A stretch of DNA of 64,000 nt from Vesta saturnalis (taxonomy: Eukaryota > Arthropoda > Insecta > Coleoptera > Lampyridae): positions 1,235,001-1,299,000 of the forward strand of contig JARFJB010002198.1 in assembly GCA_036346205.1 (NCBI GenBank), written 5' to 3'. Below, piece after piece: positions 23,601 to 33,014 of this stretch. A program made the position numbers and the translations under genes. The first letter of the stretch is position 1; each line of letters opens with the position of its first letter. A model generated the notes under the pieces. The model searched no databases. It was not told where the DNA came from and saw nothing but the letters and a program-made list of their open reading frames with translations.

Positions 23601-24177
23601 ATATACCTTAATGCAGGTAATGTATACATGACCTTGCCGTTGAAAACCATTGTGGGGTATGTGTACGTTAAAAACTTAACCTTGGCAATGAGAGTGAACT
23701 TAAAGCGACTTGACAGTGTTACCAACCTTTCCTGCCATGTGACCTTGAAGCGGTGACATTGAAGCAGGCAATATTACCAACCTTGAAATCTAGTGACTTT
23801 TCTGGTGACTTTTCCAAATCTAGTGACAAAAGTGATACAGGATCGGTACAGCATATCTACTAACAAAATTCTATTACTTCTCCTAAAAATTACTAAGCAA
23901 TTTTGTTGCATTTTGCATATAATTGCTTTGCTCATCACAATTACCTTAAAGTACGGTTGCGGTCACTATAACCGCACAATTATTTCCTAATCTGCATGCT
24001 TTGGACAAGTGTCTAAACATTCATATGAACGGCTAATTAACATTCCAAGAAGAGAAATAGCTTCCAATAATGATATTTACAATAACCACCCACTTCCTAG
24101 AGGTTTTGAAAAATTAGTAAGTATAAATACTCGTACACATTGAATCAACAACTTTAGTTAGGTACTTTACGTTCAAG

Positions 24178-24997
24178 ATGTCGAAATATCTTACTGAAGC
24201 CGAACTGCAATATGAAGCTGATGATTAGTGATAATAGTGATAATAGTGTACATCCTTAATTTTGGAAGATGCATTACACCAGTAGTGATGGTGGCGAAGA
24301 TGAGCATTTATCCAGTTTTCCAGGAACATCAAACAGCGTAGAATATCATGCAGCAGGCGGTACTGAATGGAGAATTTTGAGTAATTTGAGTAACGGTTGT
24401 GGACGTATATGTCGTCATAACATCCTTAGAGAAGAAGCTGGGCCAACCGGATATGCTAAACGAAACGTTGACTATACTTGTGTAAGTTCTTGGAGGCTTT
24501 CTATTGACAGTTCCATGGTGCGTAATATTAGGAACTGAAGCTGAAGCAAGTAGACAATTGGGTGGTAGTCCATGGACAACTACTTTGGAAGAATTAGACG
24601 CGTTTATATCTTGTTTGTACGCTCATGGAATCTATGGTGCTAAAAACCTTCCAGTGGATCAATTGTGGAACAAAAATGGGGACCTAATTTCTTTTATGAT
24701 ACAATGTCCAGAGATAAATTCAACCAAACAAAGCGATTTATTCTATTCGACTTAAAATCAACCCGTCGAGATCATCGAAAATCTGATAAGTTTGCTGGAG
24801 TATCTGAAGTATGGAATAAATTTGTGAATAATTGTATTACGTGTTATAAATCAAAAGCAAACATTACAATTAATGAACAACTATTTGTTACAAAAGCCAG
24901 ATGTCCATTCGCCCAATATATAAGTAATAAACCCGATAAATTTGGTATAAAGTTTTGGAATGGAGATGACGTTGAAACAAAATATATGAAGCGCTAA
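24178..24997 (+). pseudogene. piggyBac-like transposase, N-terminal part
   Basis: The start MSKYLTEAELQYEADD is followed by a stop and frameshifts in an acidic Ser/Asp region. The catalytic-domain N-terminal half continues in two frames: TTTLEELDAFISCLYAHGIY, then DTMSRDKFNQTKRFILFD, KFAGVSEVWNKFVNNC, NITINEQLFVTKARCPFAQY and ISNKPDKFGIKFW. These match the conserved order of DDE_Tnp_1_7 (piggyBac) proteins: MSRxRF, DKFAPI, ITIDEQ, GRCPFxQYIPNKPxKFGIK. The frame ends exactly where the nested element inserts. Known role of the family: cut-and-paste transposition at TTAA in the nucleus. Confidence 0.85.
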
Positions 24998-25020
24998 GTG
25001 GATGAAGGAGGTATGTGACA
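24998..25020 (+). repeat. Left 23-bp terminal inverted repeat
   Basis: This pairs with 28086-28108 at 21 of 23 positions. It contains AGGTATGT, which matches a strong 5' splice site. Variants of this segment recur just inside at about 25124-25137 and 25160-25175. Confidence 0.8.
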
Positions 25021-25341
25021 ATTTTTGTAAATTTGTTTTTTTAAAATAAATGAATGTGTTATGAGTCATGTAAACTTCTGATACTTACCCCAACTCTCTT
25101 ATTTACAGATATACTGAGCGATAAAGAAGGTATGTCACAGAATGTTCGCAGTACTATAAAGGAAGAAGGAGGTATGTAGCTCTTACGTGCACATGCCTCT
25201 TTCTTCCATTCGAATATTTAGAAAGCATGTAACATAGTCCCTTTATGCATCAAACACCTGTTTAAGTTAGCGTCAACACAGTACTTCTTTTGTTATGTTC
25301 TGGTTGCATTTGCAAAAATAAAATAGTGCTCGTTACTTAAA

Positions 25342-25596
25342 ATGGATTCAGGAGGAAGAAAAATATTAAATTTAGTTTTAAAGCCAGAAAGTTGTGTTGC
25401 TACTGATCCTATTGCTAAAAGAAAAACTAAATATAATGTGGAAATACAAGATCCTCACCTAGAAATAGGTAATTCTGCATCTGAGCCTACAACATCAAAA
25501 GCTCACTTACGAGAAGATTTAAATAAAAACAACTATGATACGTGTACATCAAAAGATAGGTTTACCTTTACCACACTACTTTTATCATTAAAATAG
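25342..25596 (+). CDS. Candidate first exon of the nested element's gene
   Basis: This 84-residue open frame begins MDSGGRKILNLVLKPES and is hydrophilic, with a Ser/Thr-rich stretch (GNSASEPTTSKAHLRED). It lies between the left terminus and the main coding part at 26201, separated by an AT-rich intron-like gap ending in TTTTCAG at 26194-26200. Proteins of the GQNKN family, as I remember them, commonly begin with a short basic helix of this type followed by low-complexity sequence. The exact donor site is not clear. Confidence 0.45.
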   Translation: MDSGGRKILNLVLKPESCVATDPIAKRKTKYNVEIQDPHLEIGNSASEPTTSKAHLREDLNKNNYDTCTSKDRFTFTTLLLSLK

Positions 25597-26200
25597 ATTA
25601 TGTTCTTTCTTTTACTTCTAATAAACACATGGTTTAGAAGATCTAAATTAACTAATAAAATCGAGAAAATTGTTTAATGTCTATTATTTTTTAAATGGGT
25701 TTAATATGCAAAAGTGCTAAACATCTAAAAATTGTAATTTTCACAGAGTCTAACCTGACTTTCAGCCATTATTTTTTGATTAGTAATATTTTTCTAATAT
25801 GTTCTTTCAAAAAATAAAATAAAAAAAAAGTTTTAACTCTAAAAAAGTGCTATATATAATGTAGCATTAAAACACAATATTATAAACAATACTTTTAAAA
25901 TGTTTGCAATGGTAAACGTTTTTGCAACTCTGCAAAGTTGAAAAGTTTTTGAGTTTAATTTTTATTTTAAGTGATCCTCATGAAAAAAATTAAGATAAAT
26001 CCGCAAAGTTCTTTTCATTTTTAGGTCTTCATGAAACGACAAAAAAAGTGCAAAGCTTCACAATTTGTTCTCCAAATAGGGCTCTGGTGTTCCTGATAAT
26101 TACTGAGATGTTTAATATATTACTGATACTAACGTCTCGTAGATAATCGGGCCAATTTAGCAACCATTTCATGATATTGAATATTTTTAATTATTTTCAG

Positions 26201-27697
26201 AGACTAGATTAAAAAGTAACTCCAAGATCAGCAACCTTTTCTGTGACAGCTCTAGTGAGGAATATCAACCAGATTAGAGAGATGTTAGTGATTCTGACCA
26301 TGTTATTTTTGAAGATTTCAATCATTTACAACATCCCCAAAAACAAATTTGGCATAAATGATGACAATGTTAGCGTAGGTAGTGATAATACTGTTGGCAC
26401 AAGTGATGATGATGAACGCCCAAATGAGTTCTTCACAAGGCAAGTGAATAACATAAGTGCCGAGTTACTTCATACAAACAAAAGAAAGAAAACTTTACCT
26501 ACAAAATTAAAATGAATATTAATGAATGGCATAGACGTAAAGCTGTTATAGCAAGACAAAGGGATGAGGCTTATAAATCTTACAAAGGTTACAGTATACT
26601 AGCCAAATCTATAATAACAGAAAATGCCGCTTATTGCCGAAATGCACCAACTTTACCTGGAAAAATGTGCTACTGACAAGGTTGCTGATAATTTTAGAGT
26701 AAAAGAATGTACGTATCGTAATGTATTTATCTTCGAGTTTAATATCTCATTCGGTCACCCAAAGAGTGATACATGTAGCACCTACGACGCAGGTGAATCT
26801 AATGAAGAGCACATAGAAAATTATCTTTCACATTCATAATTTTCATCACAATCATGTGATTTAATAAAAGCTGATAGAGAGAAGGCGGAAACATCAGAGA
26901 ATGTGACTTACATTACAGTTGATTTGCAACAAACTTTGCTACCCCTGGTCTAAGCGCATCAAAAGCTTTTTATCTGCGAGAAATGTAGCTAGACAACTTT
27001 GGAGTTCATTTAATAACAAATAATAGGGACAGATGCACATTTCGTTCTTGAACAGAGGACCAAGTATCAAGCGGAAGTAGTGACGTGTTTAGCGCTCTAC
27101 TTACAGTATTAATAACTGACGAATCTCTGAATAATAAAGATCATCTAATAATATGGTCTGACTCATGTGCAGGCCAAAATAAAAACTTTCTCATGGTCTG
27201 CCTCTTCCAGCATCCAATACACAAAGGATCCTTTGAAGTAATTGAACATAAATTTCCTCAGATAGGGATTTTGGCAGAATATAAAAAAAAACTTAAGAAA
27301 ACACCAGAATATTTTTACTCCTGAAGAATACAGAGACATTATTGCCAAGTCCAGCAGGAGAAATAAGGTTACAGAAATGATACAACATTTTTGAGAAACC
27401 GAAAACCTTCAAAGCAAAATGAAGCTGTACAAAAGAAAAGAAGGTTTCACCAAGCACGAAGTAAAATCCAGAGTCAATGTCAGGTGGTTACGCGTGGAGT
27501 AGTACGGCTCTTACTTCTTTAAACCATGTTATCATGAGTACACTCCGTTCAAAAAAGTAAGCATTTATCAATCTCTTATAGATATACCGACTCTTCATGG
27601 ACCAATTTGCATTCCAAGGTTGGTTCACTGAAGCCAAGAAAATATGCGCTACCAGCTATTTTATGTACCAGAACACTATCCGTGGCGGTACGAGTAA
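26201..27697 (+). pseudogene. DSC-GQNKN family protein of the nested element, decayed
   Basis: After a 3' splice-like TTTTCAG, the reading begins ETRLKSNSKISNLFCDSSSE with an in-frame stop soon after. It then continues with frameshifts: an acidic region, NEWHRRKAVIARQRDEAYKS, the segment ECTYRNVF then FEFNISFGHPKSDTCSTYDA, then DHLIIWSDSCAGQNKNFLMV, and a C-terminal RVNVRWLRVE/FFKPCYHE-type region. The W-S-D-x-C-x-GQNKN motif, the upstream FG-P-SDTC motif and the late KxRWLRV motif, in this order, are familiar from a large group of uncharacterised arthropod repeat-encoded proteins. The Asp and Asn residues suggest a nuclease-like core. That function is inference. Confidence 0.65.
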
Positions 27698-28085
27698 GTT
27701 ATGAAAGAGTATCTATGATAGTTTTAAAGCAGTACTAACAAATCTGTTTTTTTAATATTTCTATTTTATTGTATTTCTATGTCATAATTTTTGTAATAAT
27801 AAAGTCATTTTTGCTAACAATGGTGTACCTTAACTGCACATGTCTTCTTCATGCATTACCATAGGGTAACAAATTAAAAGCTATATTTGTGGAAGAAAGA
27901 TGTATGTACAGTTTTTTTTTATTTTTCAGTCATAAAATACTAAAATAATTAAACAAAGTTTGCAGCGTAAAAAATCAACAACAAAATCAACTATATGATG
28001 GCCAATAATAACAATACATAATATTTTTTACAAAAAAACTAGTAAGATAAAAACTTGAAGAGCTATTATCTCTGAAGTTACTATT

Positions 28086-28108
28086 TGACACATACCCCCT
28101 TCATCCAC
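28086..28108 (-). repeat. Right 23-bp terminal inverted repeat
   Basis: This is the inverted partner of 24998-25020 and marks the end of the nested element. The piggyBac coding sequence resumes within 20 bp. Confidence 0.8.
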
Positions 28109-28109
28109 T

Positions 28110-28895
28110 ATTAGCCCCTCAGATGTTGAATGGACTTCCTTGCTTGGGCAAGAACCGTTCAAGACTAACTAATACGTTATTATCTGGACATAGTGTGATG
28201 AAATTAATGGAACCATTTCTAAAAAAGGGGAGGAATGTACTGTAGGTAACTTTTTTACATCTCTAAATTTGACCAAAAGTTTGCAAAAGGAGTCTACATC
28301 ACTAGTTGGAATTGTGAACCGAAGTAGAAGATTTTTACCAGCTGCTATAAAAAATCGAGAAATAATTTGAATTCTAAGAAGGTTTTTGTATGTGACGATA
28401 TTTATCAAGCGAAAAGATCGAAAAATGTGTGCATTCTCAGTAGATAGTAAATTTTCTATAACGGGTGATGAAACTACTAGAAACCGTAAAATTCTACAAT
28501 AATACTAAATGTGGGGTAGACGTTGTGGACCTAATGGCAAGGAATTATACAACCAAACCGTTTTCCAGGAGGTGGCCTCTATAAGTATTTTCCAACATAC
28601 TTGATTTAGCACCATTAACTTCATGGATAATTTACAATTTATGTACGAACGAAAACACAAGTCGTCGAAAATACATTTTGAAACTTGCCGATGCACTCAG
28701 TAATGAGTACGCACGTACAAGAAAATGCATACATATCAACAAGATGGGTCGCAATCAACAAACAAGCGGAGGCAATGTCAAACTTAAAAATGGGCCAATA
28801 AATCAAATGACAATAGCAAAATTTGTAAAAAAGTAGTACGTGGGAAATGTGTTGGCATTATAACTAAAGAAATTATATGTTCAGGGTGTATCTAA
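28110..28895 (+). pseudogene. piggyBac-like transposase, C-terminal part
   Basis: The reading resumes MLNGLPCLGKN, then SVMKLMEPFLKKGRNVTVGN, NFFTSLNLTKSLQKESTSLV, FKRKDRKMCAF-like sequence in a shifted frame, GVDVVDLMARNYTTKPFSRR, and a short Cys ending (ICSGC). In active piggyBac proteins the motif before NFFTS is TTDN with a catalytic Asp; here it is TVGN, so the first catalytic Asp is lost. The GVDxxD motif is kept. Several stops and frameshifts occur. The Cys-rich C-terminal domain is mostly degraded. Confidence 0.8.
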
Positions 28896-29004
28896 TTACT
28901 CATTGTGTATTAGCATCTTCAAAATAAAAAAAATTCAGAGTTGGGTTTATTATTTTCCCTTTACAATGTAATTCTAAACTCCGGTCAATTTGACCGGTGT
29001 CGTA

Positions 29005-29512
29005 TTAATTGGTAAATAAATTATGCCGTATTTCTTTCCAATAATTTTTTTAGTAATACGATCCATTAATAATCCATCCAGTACAGTGTTGTGGGAGCGA
29101 ATGATTGGCTAACACGGTCTAATTAACTTGATGGAATTAATGCAATCTGTATTAATCTTCCGATTTATATTAATTTCAATTTAACTTGTAGATAGATTTG
29201 TCCTTGGGAGGAAAAAAAGTCGAAATACAGAGAGGAGTTCACGTTGAGATAAGATGGTTTTCCTAAACTGGACAACCGAGGTTCACCTTGAAAATAAATA
29301 TCATTTATTATTATATTCAAATTACAGTGCTTTTAAAAATAGATCCCCACAATGAATAGGTTCGTTTAACTCGCGTTTCTCGATTTGACAGAAAAATAAG
29401 CAGTGTCAAAAGGAGGTTGCACATATACCCGCGTTAAAGTTAATTTTATTATAGAATTTACATAATTAAGTTAATTTCAAAATAGTTAACCACATGTGAA
29501 TTTCTACCGAGT
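29005..29512. other. AT-rich spacer, no gene recognised
   Basis: After the TTAA flanking piggyBac, the sequence is AT-rich with no family-like reading. Confidence 0.5.
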
Positions 29513-29860
29513 TTGTTAGACGGTATTCCTTTAGAAAATCGTTGGATAATGAATTTTGTACATGATGCTGCTCATCGTCATTTCATCATCCCGGTAAGGA
29601 ATTATTTAAATCAAAATTATGTTGATGGATGGATTAGTAGCAGAAATGATGTTCGGTTAGATGGCCTACTCGTTCCGTGGATATTACTCCTAGGGACTTT
29701 TATCTCACAGGAACAATAAAACAAAAAGTACATCAGATCACAATCCACACAGAAAGAGAATTATGAAGAATTGTGAATCAGGCAAACGAAATTTGGCAAA
29801 CCTCTTGTTAAGGCGGGCTGCTGCTTATATATGGAGCAATGATTTAATTAAGTAAACAGT
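29513..29860 (+). pseudogene. Mariner/Tc1-like transposase fragment (DDE half)
   Basis: The frame 29513-29719 reads MNFVHDAAHRHFIIPVRNYL, then NQNYVDGWISSRNDVR. This corresponds to the family pattern QDGAPAHF-x-VRxYLNxxFPxRWIGRxG around the second catalytic Asp (here HDAAHRH). The following PRSPDLTPLDFFLWG segment is recognisable only as degraded sequence (VPWILLLGTF). The transposase start and termini are missing. Confidence 0.6.
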
Positions 29861-30469
29861 GGAAATGTTAATGATTTCAGAGTGTTCATAATTTTTATGT
29901 ATTCTTGTATTGTCTTTTTTATATTTGCATTTATCGTGTTCGTGTTTTTAAATAAACGAAAATTTATTTCTGGGTACTCACAACGAATTTTTTTCTATAA
30001 GTATTGCGCACTTCTAAAGGAAGTAATTGGAGATTCATGTTTTAAGAAAACCATTACTGTAACATCAAAATTACTGGGTTGGTCACAACCTTCCTGGAAA
30101 TCAATAAACCACCTAGTTATCAATTAACCTTATCAAGATTTATGTAATATTAGTAGCATGTGCCCATGTCAGATGAAAATAAGTAAAACTTTCTGGATTT
30201 TGAAAGCTTCTGTAACCTTGCCTTGAACACTTTTTTGAAATAATTATTTTCAACCTCAATTTTCGTCACATAAACCAAAATATGGTTTCTGAAAACCGTA
30301 AGAGAATTCAGTTTTATGTAGTTTTATTTGCTATATAAAATTTATTTAAAACATTTTCTCGAAAAATGTATATTAAACTATGCGCAAGCGTGAACCGATT
30401 TTTCTCAAAAGCTTACCAGGTCGTGCGAGCACCAATCCGTTACAAACTTTCATTTAAATCCGTTTAACA
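29861..30469. other. AT-rich spacer, no gene recognised
   Basis: The open frame at 29882-30127 is hydrophobic and AT-driven with no recognised domain. Confidence 0.45.
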
Positions 30470-30612
30470 GTGTACGCGCGCATTCCTGCGTCCACGTCCG
30501 CTCCCGCGCCCACGCACAAGCTCACACACGCCCACGCACACACACGCGCACACGCGCATATGTAAGCACATACGCAGGCGCACACGGACACCGCACGCGC
30601 ACGCGTAAAAAT
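30470..30612. repeat. Alternating purine-pyrimidine (CA/CG-rich) stretch
   Basis: This is a locally GC-rich run of ACAC, CGCG and CACGCACA steps in an otherwise AT-rich region, a composition known to favour Z-DNA. The long minus frame across it (30454-30663) is a low-complexity artefact. Confidence 0.6.
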
Positions 30613-30658
30613 TGGAGTCAAAATTTTTTTTTCAATTCCGATCACGATACCTTGCTGT

Positions 30659-30661
<3 letters not shown>

Positions 30662-30736
<75 letters not shown>

Positions 30737-30738
30737 TC
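30662..30738. repeat. (TA)n microsatellite
   Basis: Almost pure TA dinucleotides with one interruption near 30718. It lies immediately after the Z-DNA-prone stretch. Confidence 0.95.
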
Positions 30739-30914
30739 CTTAAGTGCAAGAGACGTGATATGATTGGAAGGTAAAATAGAAAACTTTAAGTCATTTTCAA
30801 TGGCTTATAACTAAAACACTAGATACCTTTTACTTAACATTTTTTGACAAATCGTTATCATTTGACAAAAAGCTACTTTACAAATCTGAAAATGTAAACT
30901 TTCACCATTAACAC

Positions 30915-31065
30915 TCATAATAAAATACTTATCTTTTTTGGGATTTTTTAATGGTGTACTTTAAATTATACAATCTAAACGTTTCGATAACACTTACAGT
31001 TATCTTCGTCAGTAGTAATGTTTGTTAAAAATTGTTAAAGATTTAGTAAACAATTTTGTCAAATT
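30915..31065 (-). repeat. Penelope 3' terminal segment (inverted partner of 32622-32767)
   Basis: About 150 bp shared almost exactly with the other end in reverse complement, including AAATCCCAAAAAAGATAAGT and the hammerhead-like core. Confidence 0.8.
30981..31012 (-). ncRNA. Hammerhead-like ribozyme core in the Penelope 3' region
   Basis: On the minus strand, CTGACGA is followed by a perfect 6-bp stem (GATAAC/GTTATC) and then GAAAC. This is the order CUGANGA, stem II, GAAAC of hammerhead ribozymes, which are known in Penelope-like elements. Stems I and III were not convincingly identified. It is in the sense orientation of the element's ORF. Confidence 0.5.
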
Positions 31066-31650
31066 TGAAAAATTCAAACATAAACATAAGCCTGCTATTA
31101 ATATAACAGTTTGAGAAACGTATAAGCCAACTATAAAATTGTAGTAAAGAATAACTAGGTCATTAAAATGAAATATTGTTAAACTGCCTCAAAGATGACA
31201 AACCAGAACACTCTCTACGACGAAAGCTAACGATGAAATTTGCCAGCCAAAAAACACATTTAACAAAATTTAATCGAGTTATGATGTAAGTGTAAAGTTG
31301 TGAAAAACTTCAATTTTAAAATGATAGAAGCATTCACAAATCCAAACATTACATCAAATAAAATAACCCAGTTAAATCTAACAAAGAGATATCTTTATCA
31401 ATAATTGGAAGTGTTATTAACAATGAAAAGCACAATGCAGAACGTTCTTTGTAATTTTTAATTTCAATTTAATTTCCACTACTTATGTTAAATTATAGTG
31501 CTGTGGAAATTTAACATATAATTGGTAAAGCATTTGCTTCAAGGTCTAGGAAAAACACAGCAAAAACCTAGACATACCAAAAGCTGAAAACAAATTAAAA
31601 TCAAGGCGTATCATTATGCTCTTTTTTAATTATAAGATGCCAAAACCTAT

Positions 31651-32616
31651 TTAAACGGAGATTTTCTTCTTGTCTATTAAAATTATTCGGTGTTTATATA
31701 TTTCAATAGCTTCACGTTGCAAACGAACATAATAATGGGTTTGTCTTGACAATATTTTCATATTGTCAAATTGAATGTCATGATTTAGATTATTCAGGGC
31801 ATGGTCAGCCACAGCAGACCTCTCTGGTTGACCCAATCTACAAAATCTCATATGTTCTTTGCGTCTTGTATCAAAGCTACGTTTTGTGGTCCCGATGTAT
31901 ACTTTTCCACATGAACAAGATAACTTATACACTCCGGAAGATGATAAAAGGTTTGACACATCTTTAGGTGATCTTAAATGTTCTTTAATTTTTCTTGTAG
32001 GTTTAAAAATAGTCCTAATGCCATATTTGATTAGGATTTTTTCAATTCTATTTGTAACATTAGCTATAAAAGGAAGAAAAGCAGTACCAACATTAAGAAC
32101 TGGTTTTTCTTTTTCTTTATGGTTACGCCTAGAAGGTGTAATAACATTATTAATATCTGTAAGTGAATATCCATTTTCTCATAAGGATTTTCTTAAATAT
32201 TTATATTCATCATTCAAAAATTCAGGGTCACAAATTCGTTTTGCTCGATCTACTAAAGATTTAATTACGCTAATTTTTTGACGTCGATGGTGGTTGGATA
32301 ATTTATGAAGGTATCTATCAGTCGGCTTTCTGTAAACCTTAAAAGATAGTGAATTATTATTTTTAGATATTAATATGTCAAGAAATGGTAAACTTCCATT
32401 AGTTTCTTTTTCCATGGTAAACTGAATACTAGGATGTATACCATTTATAAAAACCAAAAACTCATGCAGTGCTTCTTCTCCATGTCTCCAAATAACAAAT
32501 GTGTCATCTACATATCTATACCAAACTGAAGGTTTTTTAGGTGTATTTTGTAACGTTAATGTTTCAAATTTTTCCATATAAAAATTAGCTATAACAGGAC
32601 TAAGGGGACTACCCAT
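31651..32616 (-). pseudogene. Penelope-like RT plus GIY-YIG endonuclease, 5'-truncated
   Basis: The frame at 32616-32179 begins MGSPLSPVIANFYME (RT motif after the fingers), followed by VWYRYVDDTFVIW, which carries the catalytic YVDD box. Next come NGSLPFLDILI and YRKPTDRYLH (thumb). After a frameshifted stretch, 31959-31651 reads SGVYKLSCSCGKVYIGTTKR, the GIY-YIG nuclease core with its CxC-like insert, then RRKEH. The RT N-terminus is missing. Plus-strand frames at 31746-32281 are antisense shadows. Known role: target-primed retrotransposition using the GIY-YIG endonuclease. Confidence 0.85.
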
Positions 32617-32621
32617 TGCTA

Positions 32622-32767
32622 CAATTTGACAAAATTGTTTACTAAATCTTTAACAATTTTTAACAAACATTGCTACTGACGAAGATAACTGTAAGTGTTA
32701 TCGAAACGTTTAGATTGTATAATTTAAAGTACACCATTAAAAAATCCCAAAAAAGATAAGTATTTTA
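32622..32767 (+). repeat. Inverted Penelope terminal fragment
   Basis: This is the reverse complement of 30915-31065. It joins the truncated ORF within a few bases of its first in-frame Met. Confidence 0.8.
32676..32707 (+). ncRNA. Second hammerhead-like core (inverted copy)
   Basis: CTGACGA at 32676-32682 and GAAAC at 32703-32707 flank a GATAAC/GTTATC stem. It is the mirror of the copy at 30981-31012. Confidence 0.45.
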
Positions 32768-32769
32768 TT

Positions 32770-33014
32770 ACTTTACAAATCGTTTTCAGTATGTCCAAAC
32801 CAACAATGGTCAATCAGACCTTATGCAAATTTCTAGTGGAGTTCCACAGGGGTCGATCATAGGTCCGCTACTGTATTGTGTATACAGTTCTAACATAATT
32901 GATTGTCTACAACATAGTAAAGCATATCTCTATGCAGATGATACACAGCTGAAATACTCTTTTACTCACTCCGATCTAGTGTTGGCGAAAAACATTATAA
33001 ATAATGATATATAT

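Larger units (their letters stand above)
12676..23866. mobile_element. ~11.2 kb imperfect palindrome (fold-back element 2)
   Basis: Arm 12676-18363 returns in reverse complement at 19253-23866, leaving a loop of about 890 bp. Correspondences by eye: the AGTAGATAT/ATATCTACT outer ends (12679, 23862); the GCTTACGTGGGCTCATACTA block (about 12950, 22980); the ACAGGGTGTTCGCGT block (about 15670, 20250); the small ORFs (15392/20631 and 16892/20079); and the AGTCCAAGGCTAGTCAATTT inner ends (about 18350, 19258). Extra sequence at 15718-16770 and about 17395-17940 makes the left arm longer. The arms have diverged by substitutions and indels, so the structure is not recent. No transposase was recognised, so it may be a giant non-autonomous fold-back element or an inverted segmental duplication. 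Confidence 0.8.
19253..23866 (-). repeat. Right arm of the 11-kb palindrome
   Basis: This is the inverted copy of the left arm. TGACCTTGA (complement of TCAAGGTCA) occurs about 18 times exactly between about 20940 and 23750. It is densest at 23360-23600, where tandem forms such as TGACCTTGACCTTGA occur. It carries the minus-strand small ORFs at 20631-20449 and 20079-19897. The minus frames at 22625-22966 and 22825-23073 are mirror images of non-coding repeat and are not called. Confidence 0.75.
24998..28108 (+). mobile_element. 3111-bp TIR transposon nested in the piggyBac gene
   Basis: The ends are 23-bp inverted repeats: GTGGATGAAGGAGGTATGTG at the left end and, as complement of the right end, GTGGATGAAGGGGGTATGTG. 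They differ at two of 23 positions. The piggyBac reading is broken on either side, resuming as MLNGLPCLGKN at the right. A clear target duplication was not found: flanks are GCGCTAA on the left and TATTAGC on the right. Inside is a two-part gene of the DSC-GQNKN protein family. The superfamily is not certain to me. Confidence 0.8.
23950..29004 (+). mobile_element. piggyBac-like transposon, interrupted by a second transposon
   Basis: TTAA, the piggyBac target site, occurs at 23946-23949 and 29005-29008. Just inside are related palindromic termini: TACGGTTGCGGTCA at the left end, and TACGACACCGGTCA as the complement of the right end. The enclosed coding remnant is a piggyBac transposase read left to right. 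Removing the nested 3111-bp insertion leaves about 1.94 kb, a plausible length for a small piggyBac element. The element is dead: it has frameshifts, stops, a nested insertion and a lost catalytic Asp. Confidence 0.8.
30887..32769 (-). mobile_element. Penelope-like element inserted in the LINE
   Basis: ACTTTACAAATC occurs at 30875-30886 and 32770-32781, a 12-bp target duplication. The LINE reading is restored when the intervening 1883 bp and one copy are removed. The insert encodes, on the minus strand, an RT C-terminal half and a GIY-YIG endonuclease, the domain pair that defines Penelope-like elements. Near-identical segments in inverted orientation sit at both ends (about 30915-31065 and 32622-32767). 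This means a reversed copy of the 3' region is attached to the 5'-truncated body, as often seen in this class. Confidence 0.85.

Noticed and set aside
30454..30663. Cys/Ala-rich minus-strand frame (CACVCAYICACARVC)
   Set aside because: Low-complexity translation of the CA/CG repeat.
31746..32281. Plus-strand frames opposite the Penelope ORF
   Set aside because: Antisense shadows of the RT/GIY-YIG coding sequence on the minus strand.
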